Made by a program: the position numbers and the translations under genes
Origin: JBCDKH01 sp964388485
GTDB taxonomy: Bacteria; Planctomycetota; Phycisphaerae; Tepidisphaerales; Tepidisphaeraceae
Direction: 5' to 3'
NCBI GenBank assembly: GCA_964388485.1
Contig: CAYMAS010000027.1
Coordinates: 1 to 45,274 of the forward strand
DNA: 45,274 nt
In this document: positions 1 through 7,495 of the stretch, one piece after another
Layout: each line of letters opens with the position of its first letter
Position numbering within the stretch: position 1 is the stretch's first letter
Notes under the pieces: generated by a model
Told to the model about the DNA's origin: nothing
Database searches by the model: none
Seen by the model: the letters and a program-made list of their open reading frames with translations, nothing else

Positions 1-2
1 GC

Positions 3-584
3 CGCGGCTTCAAGTTCAGCACCTACGCCACCTGGTGGATCCGCCAGGCCATCACGCGGGCCATCGCCGATCACGCCCGGACCATCCGCATCCCGGTCCA
101 CATGATCGAGACGATGAGCCGGCTGCGGAACATCCAGAAGAATCTCCTCCAGGAGCACGGCCGCGAGCCGACGATGGAGGAGATCGCCAAGGTCGCGGAA
201 ATGACCGTCGCCGAGACGCGTCGCGTCATGAAAATCAGCCGCCACCCGATCTCGCTCGACCGCCCGGTCGGCGAAAGCGAGGACAGCTACTTCGGCGACT
301 TCATCGAAGACGAGAAGGCCGACAACCCGGTCAACAGCGCTACGAGCGAGATGCTCAAGGACAAGATCGAGCAGGTCCTCAAGACACTGACCTACCGCGA
401 GCGCGAGATCATCAAGCTCCGATACGGCATCGGTGACGGCTACACCTACACGCTCGAAGAGGTCGGCCGGATCTTCAAGGTCACTCGCGAGCGCGTCCGC
501 CAGGTCGAAGCCAAGGCGATCCGCAAGCTCCAGCACCCCGTGCGTAGCCGCAAGCTCGAAGGCTTCATGGGCGGCGACGAGTAG
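3..584 (+). CDS. rpoD: RNA polymerase primary sigma factor, 3' part
   Basis: This is the C-terminal 193 residues of a group 1 sigma-70 factor; the 5' part lies outside the window. The frame is open from base 3. It begins inside region 2.3-2.4 (FSTYATWWIRQAITRAI, the -10 melting and recognition helix), passes through region 3 (IRIPVHMIETMSRL) and ends with region 4 (LTYREREIIKLRYGIGDG, then the -35-binding helix TLEEVGRIFKVTRERVRQVE). The WWIRQAI and RVRQVEAKAIRKL strings are diagnostic of the housekeeping type rather than of alternative sigma factors. The last residues, VRSRKLEGFMGGDE, are family-like, so the 3' end is intact. An ATG at 102 is internal and not the start. No terminator hairpin was seen after the stop. 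Confidence 0.96.
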   Translation, partial: RGFKFSTYATWWIRQAITRAIADHARTIRIPVHMIETMSRLRNIQKNLLQEHGREPTMEEIAKVAEMTVAETRRVMKISRHPISLDRPVGESEDSYFGDFIEDEKADNPVNSATSEMLKDKIEQVLKTLTYREREIIKLRYGIGDGYTYTLEEVGRIFKVTRERVRQVEAKAIRKLQHPVRSRKLEGFMGGDE

Positions 585-658
585 GCGTTCGCGCTTTCAA
601 GAAGCGAGAGGTTCAACGCGCTTTGGCCGAACGGCATCCCGGTTGCAGGCGGCTCGAC

Positions 659-1054
659 ATGCGATTCGTTCCTACCTTCGTTCACGGCATTCTTGATTAT
701 CTCGGCGCCGCCCTGTTGATTGCCTTCCCGTTCCTGCTGGGCTTTCAGACTGACGGCGTTGGTATGTGGTTTCTCGTCGTGCTCGGCGTCGGCGTTATCT
801 GCTACACGCTGCTGACCGACTTCGAGCTCGGCCTGCTGAGAAAGATGCCGGTGGCTGTCCACCTCGCGATCGACGCCTTGGTCGGCTTGGCACTGCTGAC
901 GGCACCCTTCTTCATCGGCTTTCGCGAAGACGTCCCGGTCCTGTGGCCGTTCATTGTCATGGGCCTTGTTGAGCTTAGTGCAGCCTTCGTCACCAAGCTT
1001 CACCCGGCTGATCGCGAACGAGCTCCCGCCCAGCATTCCGCCGTGACCGCGTGA
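659..1054 (+). CDS. Small four-helix membrane protein with two SPW-type repeats
   Basis: A 131-residue integral membrane protein. It is built from two copies of one unit. The first runs from about residue 8 (VHGILDYLGAALLIAFPFLL) and the second from about residue 70 (VHLAIDALVGLALLTAPFFI). Each has a His, an Asp four residues later, a hydrophobic helix and a P-F-x-x-G-F turn, followed by a second helix. This duplication is the hallmark of SPW-repeat proteins, whose function is unknown. The ATG at 659 was chosen because it starts right before the first repeat; an in-frame start at 623 would add 12 hydrophilic residues. The gene sits 75 bases after the sigma factor gene and has no obvious functional link to it. 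Confidence 0.75.
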   Translation: MRFVPTFVHGILDYLGAALLIAFPFLLGFQTDGVGMWFLVVLGVGVICYTLLTDFELGLLRKMPVAVHLAIDALVGLALLTAPFFIGFREDVPVLWPFIVMGLVELSAAFVTKLHPADRERAPAQHSAVTA

Positions 1055-1063
1055 CGGCGGCGG

Positions 1064-2194
1064 TCAGATGGCCGACGGTACGTAAGGCTCTTCGATCTTC
1101 TCGACGTTCTCGCTGCTGGTCGCGTAGCACTGGCCGAAGCGATTTGCCAGAAACTCACCCAGAGCAATTTCTTCCTGTTTCACGAAGCCGTTCTTCGTCG
1201 CGAGTTTGTCCTCGCGGATCAGGTCGAGCACGGCACAGATGGCCGAGGCGGTCGTGATCTGAATGCCGCTAAGGTTCAGGCCGCGGAAGTCGCCGTGGTA
1301 GACCTTCCGAGCGTCGGTCATCTGCATGAGCTGGCCCTCGATTTCGCCGATGGCGGTGCAGAAGATCAGCACCACGTCCTGCGGCGTCATCGGGATCGCC
1401 CGCTCGAACATCGTCTTGAGTTCGCCGCGGTGCTCGTTCATGCGCAGGTCGAACATCAGGAACTTGACGAGGTCGCGGTGACCTCGGTAGCGGATGGTCT
1501 TGTAGTCGAGGCGTCGGCACTGGCCGGCGAGGGTCTCAGCCAGCGTGCCGACGCCGCCCGAAGTGTTGAACGCCTCGTACATGACGCCGTCAAGACTGAA
1601 CTGCTCGTAGCCCTCCAGCGGCAGGAGATCGATCTTCTGGCCCTCGACGACGGCATCGCACGGGTTGCCGTACTCGTTGATGAGGCCGTCGGTCGACCAG
1701 GTCAGGTTGTACTTCAGCTCGTTCGTCGGGAAGATCGGCAGCGCGCCGACGCGAAGGTGGAGCCGATCGAGCCGCGTGAAGTGCTTGACGAGGTCGTTGG
1801 CGGCGATGGAGACGAAGCCGGGAGCCAGGCCGCACTGCGGGATGAAACGTTGGCCGTCCTTCGCGTTTTGGGCGATGTCGCGGACCTTCTTGGTCGTCTC
1901 GACGTCCTCGGTCAGGTCGAGGTAGTTCGCCCCGGCATCGAGGGCGGCTTTGGCGATGGCGGGGTTGGCGTCGAAGCTGACGGCGGACATGACGCTGTGC
2001 CGCCCCTTCGTCGCCTCCGCCAGCCTGTTGGCATCGGTTACCGGCATCTCGACCGGCTCCACGCCTTCCGGCAGCCGGCTGAGTGCTTCTGCCGACACAT
2101 CAGCGACGCGAACGTGATAGTCGCCGGTATCTTGCAGCAGCTTAGCGATAGCAGAGCCGATCTTCCCGGCACCGACGAGCAGGACGTTGTGCAT
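1064..2194 (-). CDS. Saccharopine dehydrogenase-like NAD(P)-binding oxidoreductase
   Basis: A 376-residue protein with an N-terminal Rossmann fold (VLLVGAGKIGSAIAKLL, dinucleotide loop G8-A-G-K-I-G13). The middle has the family's GANYLDLTED and QCGLAPGFVSIAANDL motifs. The C-terminal catalytic and dimerisation part includes the YGNPCDAVVEGQ region. The family covers saccharopine dehydrogenase and carboxynorspermidine dehydrogenase, which reduce or oxidise a C-N bond between an amino acid or amine and an oxo acid. The QCGLAPGF motif fits the lysine or polyamine enzymes, but the substrate cannot be fixed from sequence. A small conserved gene (2210-2467) lies 15 bases upstream on the same strand, so they are probably cotranscribed. 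The gene converges with the SPW-type gene, ending 9 bases from it. Confidence 0.85.
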   Translation of the reverse strand: MHNVLLVGAGKIGSAIAKLLQDTGDYHVRVADVSAEALSRLPEGVEPVEMPVTDANRLAEATKGRHSVMSAVSFDANPAIAKAALDAGANYLDLTEDVETTKKVRDIAQNAKDGQRFIPQCGLAPGFVSIAANDLVKHFTRLDRLHLRVGALPIFPTNELKYNLTWSTDGLINEYGNPCDAVVEGQKIDLLPLEGYEQFSLDGVMYEAFNTSGGVGTLAETLAGQCRRLDYKTIRYRGHRDLVKFLMFDLRMNEHRGELKTMFERAIPMTPQDVVLIFCTAIGEIEGQLMQMTDARKVYHGDFRGLNLSGIQITTASAICAVLDLIREDKLATKNGFVKQEEIALGEFLANRFGQCYATSSENVEKIEEPYVPSAI

Positions 2195-2209
2195 GAAGCA
2201 CGGTAGCCG

Positions 2210-2467
2210 CTACGCGGCTTCGTCCTGCTCCGCTTCGACCGGCTCTTGGTCGAGAAACTCAATCTTCGTCACGTGCAGCAGTGAAAAGGCGTTGGCGGTG
2301 TTACCGATCTGCCCGTTCGGCAACATCTCGTTGACGTAAATCTTTGTCCGTGTGACCAGAGCCAGTTCCGGATGGCGAACGTCCACGGTCTGCCCGCTCG
2401 ACATGGCGAGGCGGAACGGCTCGAACGGCTGCGCCGTGAGGAGATTGCGAAAGTCCTGCATGACCAT
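2210..2467 (-). CDS. Conserved small protein of planctomycete type, unknown function
   Basis: An 85-residue acidic protein without membrane segments or a signal. The N-terminal half carries a pattern I know from many short planctomycete hypothetical proteins: a DFRxLLxxQPFEPFR start, then SSGQTVDVRHPELALVTRTK, then a small beta-rich part ending with LLHVTKIEFL. It has the feel of a small all-beta fold, but no activity is known to me. Two in-frame ATGs (first and third codon) are possible starts. It lies immediately upstream of the saccharopine dehydrogenase-like gene and diverges from the 499-residue gene at 2504, leaving only 36 bases for two divergent promoters. Confidence 0.7.
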   Translation of the reverse strand: MVMQDFRNLLTAQPFEPFRLAMSSGQTVDVRHPELALVTRTKIYVNEMLPNGQIGNTANAFSLLHVTKIEFLDQEPVEAEQDEAA

Positions 2468-2503
2468 GACTGCATTCTACCCGATGTTCGGTAAGATGCG
2501 GCC

Positions 2504-4003
2504 ATGTCCACGACCGCCGACGCCACCGCCGCCCTGACCGCCTACCAGTGGGAACCGCAGCCAAAGGCGGCGGCGTTCGTGCAGAAGGTGGTCGACGACT
2601 TCCTGGAGAAGCTGCCGGCGGCGAAGGCGTTCGCGGATCGACTGTATCGGGAGACGGGGAATCGGTTTGCGGATCTAATCGACACCATCTTCATCGTGAC
2701 AAGCGAGGAGCTAGAGACTGCGAAGGCTGCCGGCTGGTCCGAGACAAGCGCTGTAGAGGAGGGAACTCTCTATCGGAACGCGGACGGTCGCTTTCCGCAG
2801 ATTGTCTTCAGAACGCTTCGTCTTCAACAAGGTGATCGTCTCATCGTGGAGGAGGAAAACCGACACGGCGGCGTCGACATCAAAGTCGAATCAGTGGCCG
2901 ACTTCATCGCAAGCTCCGGCGGCAGCAACGAGTTGTCGCCTTGGACGCGCCTGCCGAGTTGGGACGCGAGGCTGATCGAAGTCAACTCGACTACTCGCGG
3001 GCGGAAGCGAGGCACGCTTCAATTTCGCGTATCAGAAAGGCACGGGTGGGATAAGTTTGATGGTGGTCCTGTTTCTCCACTAGAAGGCAAGCTACACCAT
3101 CTCGACTTATTCAGAACACGCTCGCGGAAAGTTGTTACAGTTAGAACACCTTCGGCCGAGTCTCAGAATCTGCAAAGCTTTTCATTCAGGACCGAAGATG
3201 AAGCACTTGACGATCTAGAGGTCAAGGTTGAAGCGGCAGTCTCTGAAGTCGGCCGCGATGTCGCTTGCGACCTCTTCTTTGCCGCCGAGCGCGAGTACTG
3301 GCAGCGCCGCAACACCGCCGCCCAGTTTCAGAAGGCTCGGCAGGACAAGCTCGGCATCGGCTGGGCGAATCACGATCACCACACCTACCGCTCGTCCCGC
3401 CGGCACTTCCACAAACTCGTCGGCCTGTGGGAGAAGCTCGGCTTCGAGTGCCGCGAGCGGTTCTATCCCGGCCCCGAGGCCGGCTGGGGCGCGCAGGTCA
3501 TGGAGCAGCCCGTCTGCGGCATCGTCACGTTCAACGACGTCGACATCTCCGAGGACGAGATGCTGACGGACTTCGCCCACGAGCCGATGGAAGACCGCAC
3601 GCCCGAGCAAGGCGGCCTCGGCACCGTCGGCCTCTGGTGCGGCCTCCACGGCGAGTCCGTCCTGCAGGCGGGCATGCACCACCTCGAATGCACCTTCGAC
3701 TTCGCCGCCCTAGAAGAGCAGATGAAGACCGAGGCCGGGATTGAAACGATGCCGAAGTTCACAGACTTCCCGCACCTCAAGCAGGCGTTCACCAAAGGCG
3801 AGCGGTGGGACGTCGACCCGAAGCGGATCGACGCCCTGCTCGACAGGAAGCTCATCACCGAGCACCAGGCGAAGGAGTTCCGCAAGCACGGCGCCATCGG
3901 CAGCCATCTCGAGAATCTCGAACGCAATGACGGCTTTAAAGGCTTCAACCAGACGGGCGTCACCGACATCATCAAACGCACTGACCCGCGACACGCGAGC
4001 TGA
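2504..4003 (+). CDS. Conserved protein of unknown function, VOC-like C-terminal half
   Basis: A 499-residue soluble protein. I do not recognise a named family. The N-terminal 60 residues are helical. Residues about 62-245 form a beta-rich block. The C-terminal half (from about residue 290) has DHHTYRSSRRHFHKLV followed by WEKLGFECRERF, then GTVGLWCGLHGESVLQ and GMHHLECTFDF. This His/Glu pattern and the paired beta-alpha layout recall vicinal-oxygen-chelate (glyoxalase) folds, but that is an inference. The end (KRIDALLDRKLITEHQAKEF) looks like a small helical tail. Base composition changes inside the gene: counted 60-base blocks are 48-58% GC between about 2760 and 3180 and about 73% at 3421-3480. 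The reading frame stays open, so the mosaic does not break the gene. Confidence 0.7.
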   Translation: MSTTADATAALTAYQWEPQPKAAAFVQKVVDDFLEKLPAAKAFADRLYRETGNRFADLIDTIFIVTSEELETAKAAGWSETSAVEEGTLYRNADGRFPQIVFRTLRLQQGDRLIVEEENRHGGVDIKVESVADFIASSGGSNELSPWTRLPSWDARLIEVNSTTRGRKRGTLQFRVSERHGWDKFDGGPVSPLEGKLHHLDLFRTRSRKVVTVRTPSAESQNLQSFSFRTEDEALDDLEVKVEAAVSEVGRDVACDLFFAAEREYWQRRNTAAQFQKARQDKLGIGWANHDHHTYRSSRRHFHKLVGLWEKLGFECRERFYPGPEAGWGAQVMEQPVCGIVTFNDVDISEDEMLTDFAHEPMEDRTPEQGGLGTVGLWCGLHGESVLQAGMHHLECTFDFAALEEQMKTEAGIETMPKFTDFPHLKQAFTKGERWDVDPKRIDALLDRKLITEHQAKEFRKHGAIGSHLENLERNDGFKGFNQTGVTDIIKRTDPRHAS

Positions 4004-4014
4004 TCTCTCTGGTC

Positions 4015-4087
4015 GTAGGGTGGGCTTCAACCCACCATCTGGGCGGGAACTTGGTAGCTTTCGCCGGCGGGCTGAAGCCCACCCTAC
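4015..4087. repeat. Large inverted repeat between convergent genes
   Basis: The left arm is 4015-4033 and the right arm 4069-4087. The 19-base arms are complementary with a single mismatch and enclose a 35-base loop. The arm core, TAGGGTGGGCTTCA, reads out in both orientations. The element sits between the convergent 499-residue gene and the lipoprotein gene, so it could act as a two-way terminator. It also resembles the interspersed palindromic repeats scattered between genes in several planctomycete genomes. Confidence 0.7.
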
Positions 4088-4106
4088 TACTTGACTACTA
4101 CTTGAC
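4085..4106. repeat. Perfect 11-bp tandem duplication
   Basis: The unit TACTACTTGAC occurs twice in direct succession, starting inside the right arm of the inverted repeat. The stop codon of the leftward lipoprotein gene (4098-4100) falls in the second copy, and the copies place two in-frame TAG codons side by side. This looks like a recent slippage or insertion-associated duplication. Confidence 0.8.
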
Positions 4107-4916
4107 CGGCGTCAGTGTAACACGCGACGGGACAAAGAGGAGCAGGACATCTGCATCGCTTTCGCCATCGGTGAGCAGGTGACGCCCGAGGCTCGTCGCC
4201 CGCTCCGCCGCGGAGGACGGGGCGAGGAGCACGAAGCTGTCGTCCGGTACGTCGACGCGAAATCCGAGGGTGCCGAGTCGCTCGTTGCCGTCGACTGGAC
4301 GCAGACGGTCGTTGCCGGCGACAGAGAAGAGGGTCCGTTGCCGCTCACTCTCGACGCGGGGCACGAGATGCAGGCCCACGACCTCGCCCGCACCGCCGGG
4401 AGCGTTGCCGAAGGTGACGTCAAGACGAAGCCGGCTGGGTCCGAACGATCGGCCGCGAAGGCCGTCCGGCTCGTGCCAAAAGAGGACCAGCTGTTCCCGC
4501 GGCACGCCCGTCAGGTCGAACGTCTGGGGGCCGAAACCGCTGGCAAAGAGCGTCTGAGATGTCACCGACTCAGCCCCAGCCAATTCCAAAATGTCTCGTA
4601 ACTCGTCTATCCCGCCGACGCCGACCCGAAGCCCATCAAGCGCCAGACGTCGGCGGGCGGCAGTGCTCATGGGTGCGTCCTCGACCCGCTGAAACGCTGT
4701 GTCCGCGGCACCGTTCAGCACAGGCAGCCGGTGCACCTTCAACGCTCGTCGCCCCAACGGCATCGGCTTCGGATCCAACGCCGGCTGCTGCACCACGGGC
4801 CGCACCTCGGCAGGAGGCGTCGGCTTGTTCTCGCACCCGATACCAGCTAATCCGAACCCGCAGGCGACAAGAAGCCCAAGTGGTGCCCGGCGTGCTTGAG
4901 GTGAACGTAGTGCCAT
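4098..4916 (-). CDS. Predicted lipoprotein of unknown function
   Basis: A 272-residue protein with a lipoprotein signal: Arg residues at 4, 9 and 10, a hydrophobic stretch, and the lipobox LAGIGC with the lipidated Cys at residue 28. The mature part starts with a Pro-rich linker, then a globular region with no family I recognise. The repeated VxVxxLHLVP and FRVDVPDDSFVLLAPSS strings suggest a beta-sandwich. It is probably anchored in the inner or outer membrane facing the periplasm. The start overlaps the end of the upstream DUF1569 gene by 70 bases in another frame. The signal peptide is encoded inside that overlap, so the overlap is real unless a later non-ATG start is used. Confidence 0.65.
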   Translation of the reverse strand: MALRSPQARRAPLGLLVACGFGLAGIGCENKPTPPAEVRPVVQQPALDPKPMPLGRRALKVHRLPVLNGAADTAFQRVEDAPMSTAARRRLALDGLRVGVGGIDELRDILELAGAESVTSQTLFASGFGPQTFDLTGVPREQLVLFWHEPDGLRGRSFGPSRLRLDVTFGNAPGGAGEVVGLHLVPRVESERQRTLFSVAGNDRLRPVDGNERLGTLGFRVDVPDDSFVLLAPSSAAERATSLGRHLLTDGESDADVLLLFVPSRVTLTPVK

Positions 4917-5329
4917 TGCTCTGGCGTGATCTTCCCGACCAGCGGGCTTTTAGCAAATGGTCCGCCCGCTGCCAGCCGCTCGTCGAACCGCCGACAGGCC
5001 TCGGCGAAGGCGGCGACTTCGGCGGCATCGTCGCTTGCTGCGTCCGGCTTGAACATCTTGGGCGTCGGCAAGCCCTTTGGCATGGGCTGACGCACGGCCT
5101 TGTCGCTGAAGATCATTCGCTTCGTCAGAATCGTCAGCGGCCAAGGCACGCCCAGTCTCATGCTGAAACCGTCGAGGCTGGAGACGGTGAATGCTGTCAG
5201 GTGCTGGCACACCTGGCCAAGACTCCATTGGCCATGGGCTTGATAACCCGTCTGCAGCAGGTTCTCCGCATGAGTGACGGCGTCGCTGAGCGATGCGAAC
5301 TTTAATTCGGTGGGCGTTTCTTCCGGCAT
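4847..5329 (-). CDS. DUF1569 protein of the DinB-like four-helix superfamily
   Basis: About 160 residues with the DUF1569 layout: an N-terminal helix, WSLGQVCQHLTAF (first metal-type His), a middle helix with PMPKGLPTPKMF, a helix with RRFDERLAAGGPF, and the closing HYVHLKHAGHHLGFL, which carries the His pair. DinB-like proteins are four-helix bundles that bind a divalent metal through three His; some are thiol transferases, most have unknown activity. The ATG at 5329 is used because the family starts close to there; an in-frame start at 5347 would add six residues. It is followed by the overlapping lipoprotein gene on the same strand and diverges from hslV across about 48 bases. Confidence 0.75.
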   Translation of the reverse strand: MPEETPTELKFASLSDAVTHAENLLQTGYQAHGQWSLGQVCQHLTAFTVSSLDGFSMRLGVPWPLTILTKRMIFSDKAVRQPMPKGLPTPKMFKPDAASDDAAEVAAFAEACRRFDERLAAGGPFAKSPLVGKITPEQWHYVHLKHAGHHLGFLSPAGSD

Positions 5330-5377
5330 GGCGGAAGCTAGTCGCACTCGACGACGCTCGTCGCCTTAAGGTGCGAC

Positions 5378-5929
5378 ATGGTGAAACCGGTCTATCACGC
5401 GACGACCATCCTCTGCGTCCGCCGCGACGGTCACGTCGCGATCGGCGGCGACGGGCAGGTCACGCTCGGCGATGCCGTGGCCAAGGCGGACGCGAACAAG
5501 ATTCGCCGGCTCGGCGAGAAGCAAGGCCGACCCGTCTTGTGCGGCTTTGCCGGCGGTGCGGCGGACGCGTTCGCCCTGCTGGAACGGTTCGAAGCGACGC
5601 TGGCGGAGCATCCCGAGCACCTGCGGCGGGCCGCTGTCGAACTGGCCAAAGCGTGGCGGACGGATCGTGCGTTGCGACGACTCGAAGCCATGCTCGTCGC
5701 GGCGGACAAGGACCTGACCCTCGTCATCAGCGGCAACGGCGACGTGATCGAGCCCAGCGATGGCGTCGTCGGCATCGGCTCCGGCGGCCAATTCGCCAGC
5801 AGTGCTGCCCGTGCGCTCGTCCGGCACAGCGATCTCTCTGCCGTTGACGTGGTCCATGCCGCCATGCAGATCGCCGGCGAGACATGCATCTACACGAACA
5901 CGAACATCCGCGTCGAGACGCTCGACTAA
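5378..5929 (+). CDS. hslV: HslV, peptidase subunit of the HslUV protease
   Basis: A 183-residue Ntn-hydrolase. An eight-residue propeptide (MVKPVYHA) precedes TTILCVRRDG, so the catalytic N-terminal Thr is residue 9 after processing. The family motif GGDGQVTLGD follows, then the GFAGGAADAFALLERFE and GIGSGGQFA strings that build the barrel and active site. HslV forms a double hexamer that degrades proteins fed by the AAA+ ATPase HslU in the cytosol. The start is supported by AAGGTG four bases before the ATG. The usual partner hslU is not next to it: upstream is a divergent gene and metG follows 12 bases downstream, so hslU must lie elsewhere if the complex is functional. Confidence 0.95.
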   Translation: MVKPVYHATTILCVRRDGHVAIGGDGQVTLGDAVAKADANKIRRLGEKQGRPVLCGFAGGAADAFALLERFEATLAEHPEHLRRAAVELAKAWRTDRALRRLEAMLVAADKDLTLVISGNGDVIEPSDGVVGIGSGGQFASSAARALVRHSDLSAVDVVHAAMQIAGETCIYTNTNIRVETLD

Positions 5930-5941
5930 CCTCGCCCCACG

Positions 5942-7489
5942 ATGGCCGACGGAACGTTCTATCTCACCACGCCGATCTACTACACCAACGGCGAGCCGCA
6001 CGTTGGCCACGTCTACACGACGCTCGCCGCCGACAGCGTCGCTCGGTTCCATCGACTCGCCGGCAACGACACCTTCTTCCTCACCGGCACCGACGAGCAC
6101 GGCCAGAAGATCGCCACCGCTGCCGAGGAGAAGGGCACGACGCCGCAGGTGCTGGTCGACCAGATGGCCGACAGCTTCCGGGCCTACTTTGAGAAGCTCG
6201 ACGTCTCCAACGACGACTTCATCCGCACGACACAGTCGCGGCACAAGGAGGTCGTGACGCAGATCCTGAAGAAGCTCCAATCGAGCGACGACATCTACCG
6301 TGGCAGCTACAAAGGCTGGTACGACCTGGGCGAAGAGGCCTTCGTCAGCGAGACCGACGCCAAGGCCAGCGACTACAAGAGCCCCGTTAGCGGCCGGCCG
6401 TTGCAGCAGTACGAAGAGGAGAGCTACTTCTTCCGCCTGACCAAGTACCTGCCGAAACTCCTCGAGCACTACGAGCAGAATCCGCAGGCGATACGGCCTA
6501 GGGAGCGGTACAACGAGGTCGTCAGCAAGCTGAAGATGGGCCTCGACGACGGCTCGATCGGCGACCTCTCCATCAGCCGGAGCACGTTCGACTGGGGCGT
6601 GCCGTTCCCGGACGATCCGAAGCATGTCGCTTACGTGTGGGTCGACGCGTTGAGCAACTACATTTCGGCACTCGGGTATCCGGACGATCAGAAGTACAAG
6701 ACGTTCTGGCCGGCTGACGTGCACCTGATCGGTAAGGACATCATGTGGTTTCACACGGTCTACTGGCCGTGTCTGCTGATGGCGCTCGGCGAGCCGTTGC
6801 CCAAGTGCGTCTACGCACACGGCTGGTGGACGAGCGGCGGTCGGAAGATGAGCAAATCGCTCGGCAACTTCATCGACATGGAGCAGATCGATGCCGCGGT
6901 CGAGACCTTCGGCCTCGACACACTGCGGTACTACATGCTCCGGGCCGCCCCATTCGGCAGCGACCTCGACTGGACCGACGAAGGGTTGACGAAAGCATAC
7001 GCAGAACTCGCCAACGTCGTCGGCAACGGGCTCAACCGCGTGCTCAAGATGACGGGCAAGTACCGCAACGGCATCGTGCCGTCACGCGACGGTGCGACGA
7101 CGCAGGACGACGACCTGCTCGCCGCCGCAGATGCCCTGGCCGCGGACGTGACGCGGGCCTGGCAGGAGCTACGGCTGCAGGACGCGGTGACGCTGCCGGT
7201 GGAACTGGCCAGGAAGATGAACGGCTACATCGACCAGACCGAGCCCTTCAAGCTCGCTAAGGATGCGTCGCAAGCCGCGCGGCTTGATGCCGTGCTCGCA
7301 ACGGCGACGGCGGCGTTGTACCAGACGCTCGTCGCCCTTCTGCCGGTCCTGCCGACCAAGGCTGCGGCGGGTTTGGAGCAATTGGGCGTCGATGTCAGCG
7401 GGAAGACACTCGATGAGCTTCGGCAAGCAGCTCCCGCGGCGGGCCACCAGCTTGGGGCGGGCAGTCCCTTGTTTCCACGTTTGGCCTAG
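5942..7489 (+). CDS. metG: Methionyl-tRNA synthetase
   Basis: A 515-residue class I aminoacyl-tRNA synthetase that charges tRNA-Met. It has the HIGH motif as HVGH at residues 20-23 in YYTNGEPHVGHVYTTLAAD, the GTDEHGQKI motif, and KMSKS at residues 302-306. The connective-peptide region (ETDAKASDYKSPVSGRP) has no zinc-binding cysteines, as in the knuckle-free bacterial form. There is no C-terminal tRNA-binding (EMAP-like) domain, so this is the short version. A helical anticodon-binding domain with MNGYIDQTEPFKLAKD follows the catalytic part. The gene is 12 bases after hslV, likely in the same transcript, and converges with the GH57 gene with a gap of only six bases. Confidence 0.97.
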   Translation: MADGTFYLTTPIYYTNGEPHVGHVYTTLAADSVARFHRLAGNDTFFLTGTDEHGQKIATAAEEKGTTPQVLVDQMADSFRAYFEKLDVSNDDFIRTTQSRHKEVVTQILKKLQSSDDIYRGSYKGWYDLGEEAFVSETDAKASDYKSPVSGRPLQQYEEESYFFRLTKYLPKLLEHYEQNPQAIRPRERYNEVVSKLKMGLDDGSIGDLSISRSTFDWGVPFPDDPKHVAYVWVDALSNYISALGYPDDQKYKTFWPADVHLIGKDIMWFHTVYWPCLLMALGEPLPKCVYAHGWWTSGGRKMSKSLGNFIDMEQIDAAVETFGLDTLRYYMLRAAPFGSDLDWTDEGLTKAYAELANVVGNGLNRVLKMTGKYRNGIVPSRDGATTQDDDLLAAADALAADVTRAWQELRLQDAVTLPVELARKMNGYIDQTEPFKLAKDASQAARLDAVLATATAALYQTLVALLPVLPTKAAAGLEQLGVDVSGKTLDELRQAAPAAGHQLGAGSPLFPRLA

Positions 7490-7495
7490 CGGGCT

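Noticed and set aside
5366..6820. A 484-codon open frame antisense to hslV and metG
   Set aside because: It lies wholly over two certain genes, is Arg/Val-rich as expected from the complement of GC-rich codons, and has no family signature.
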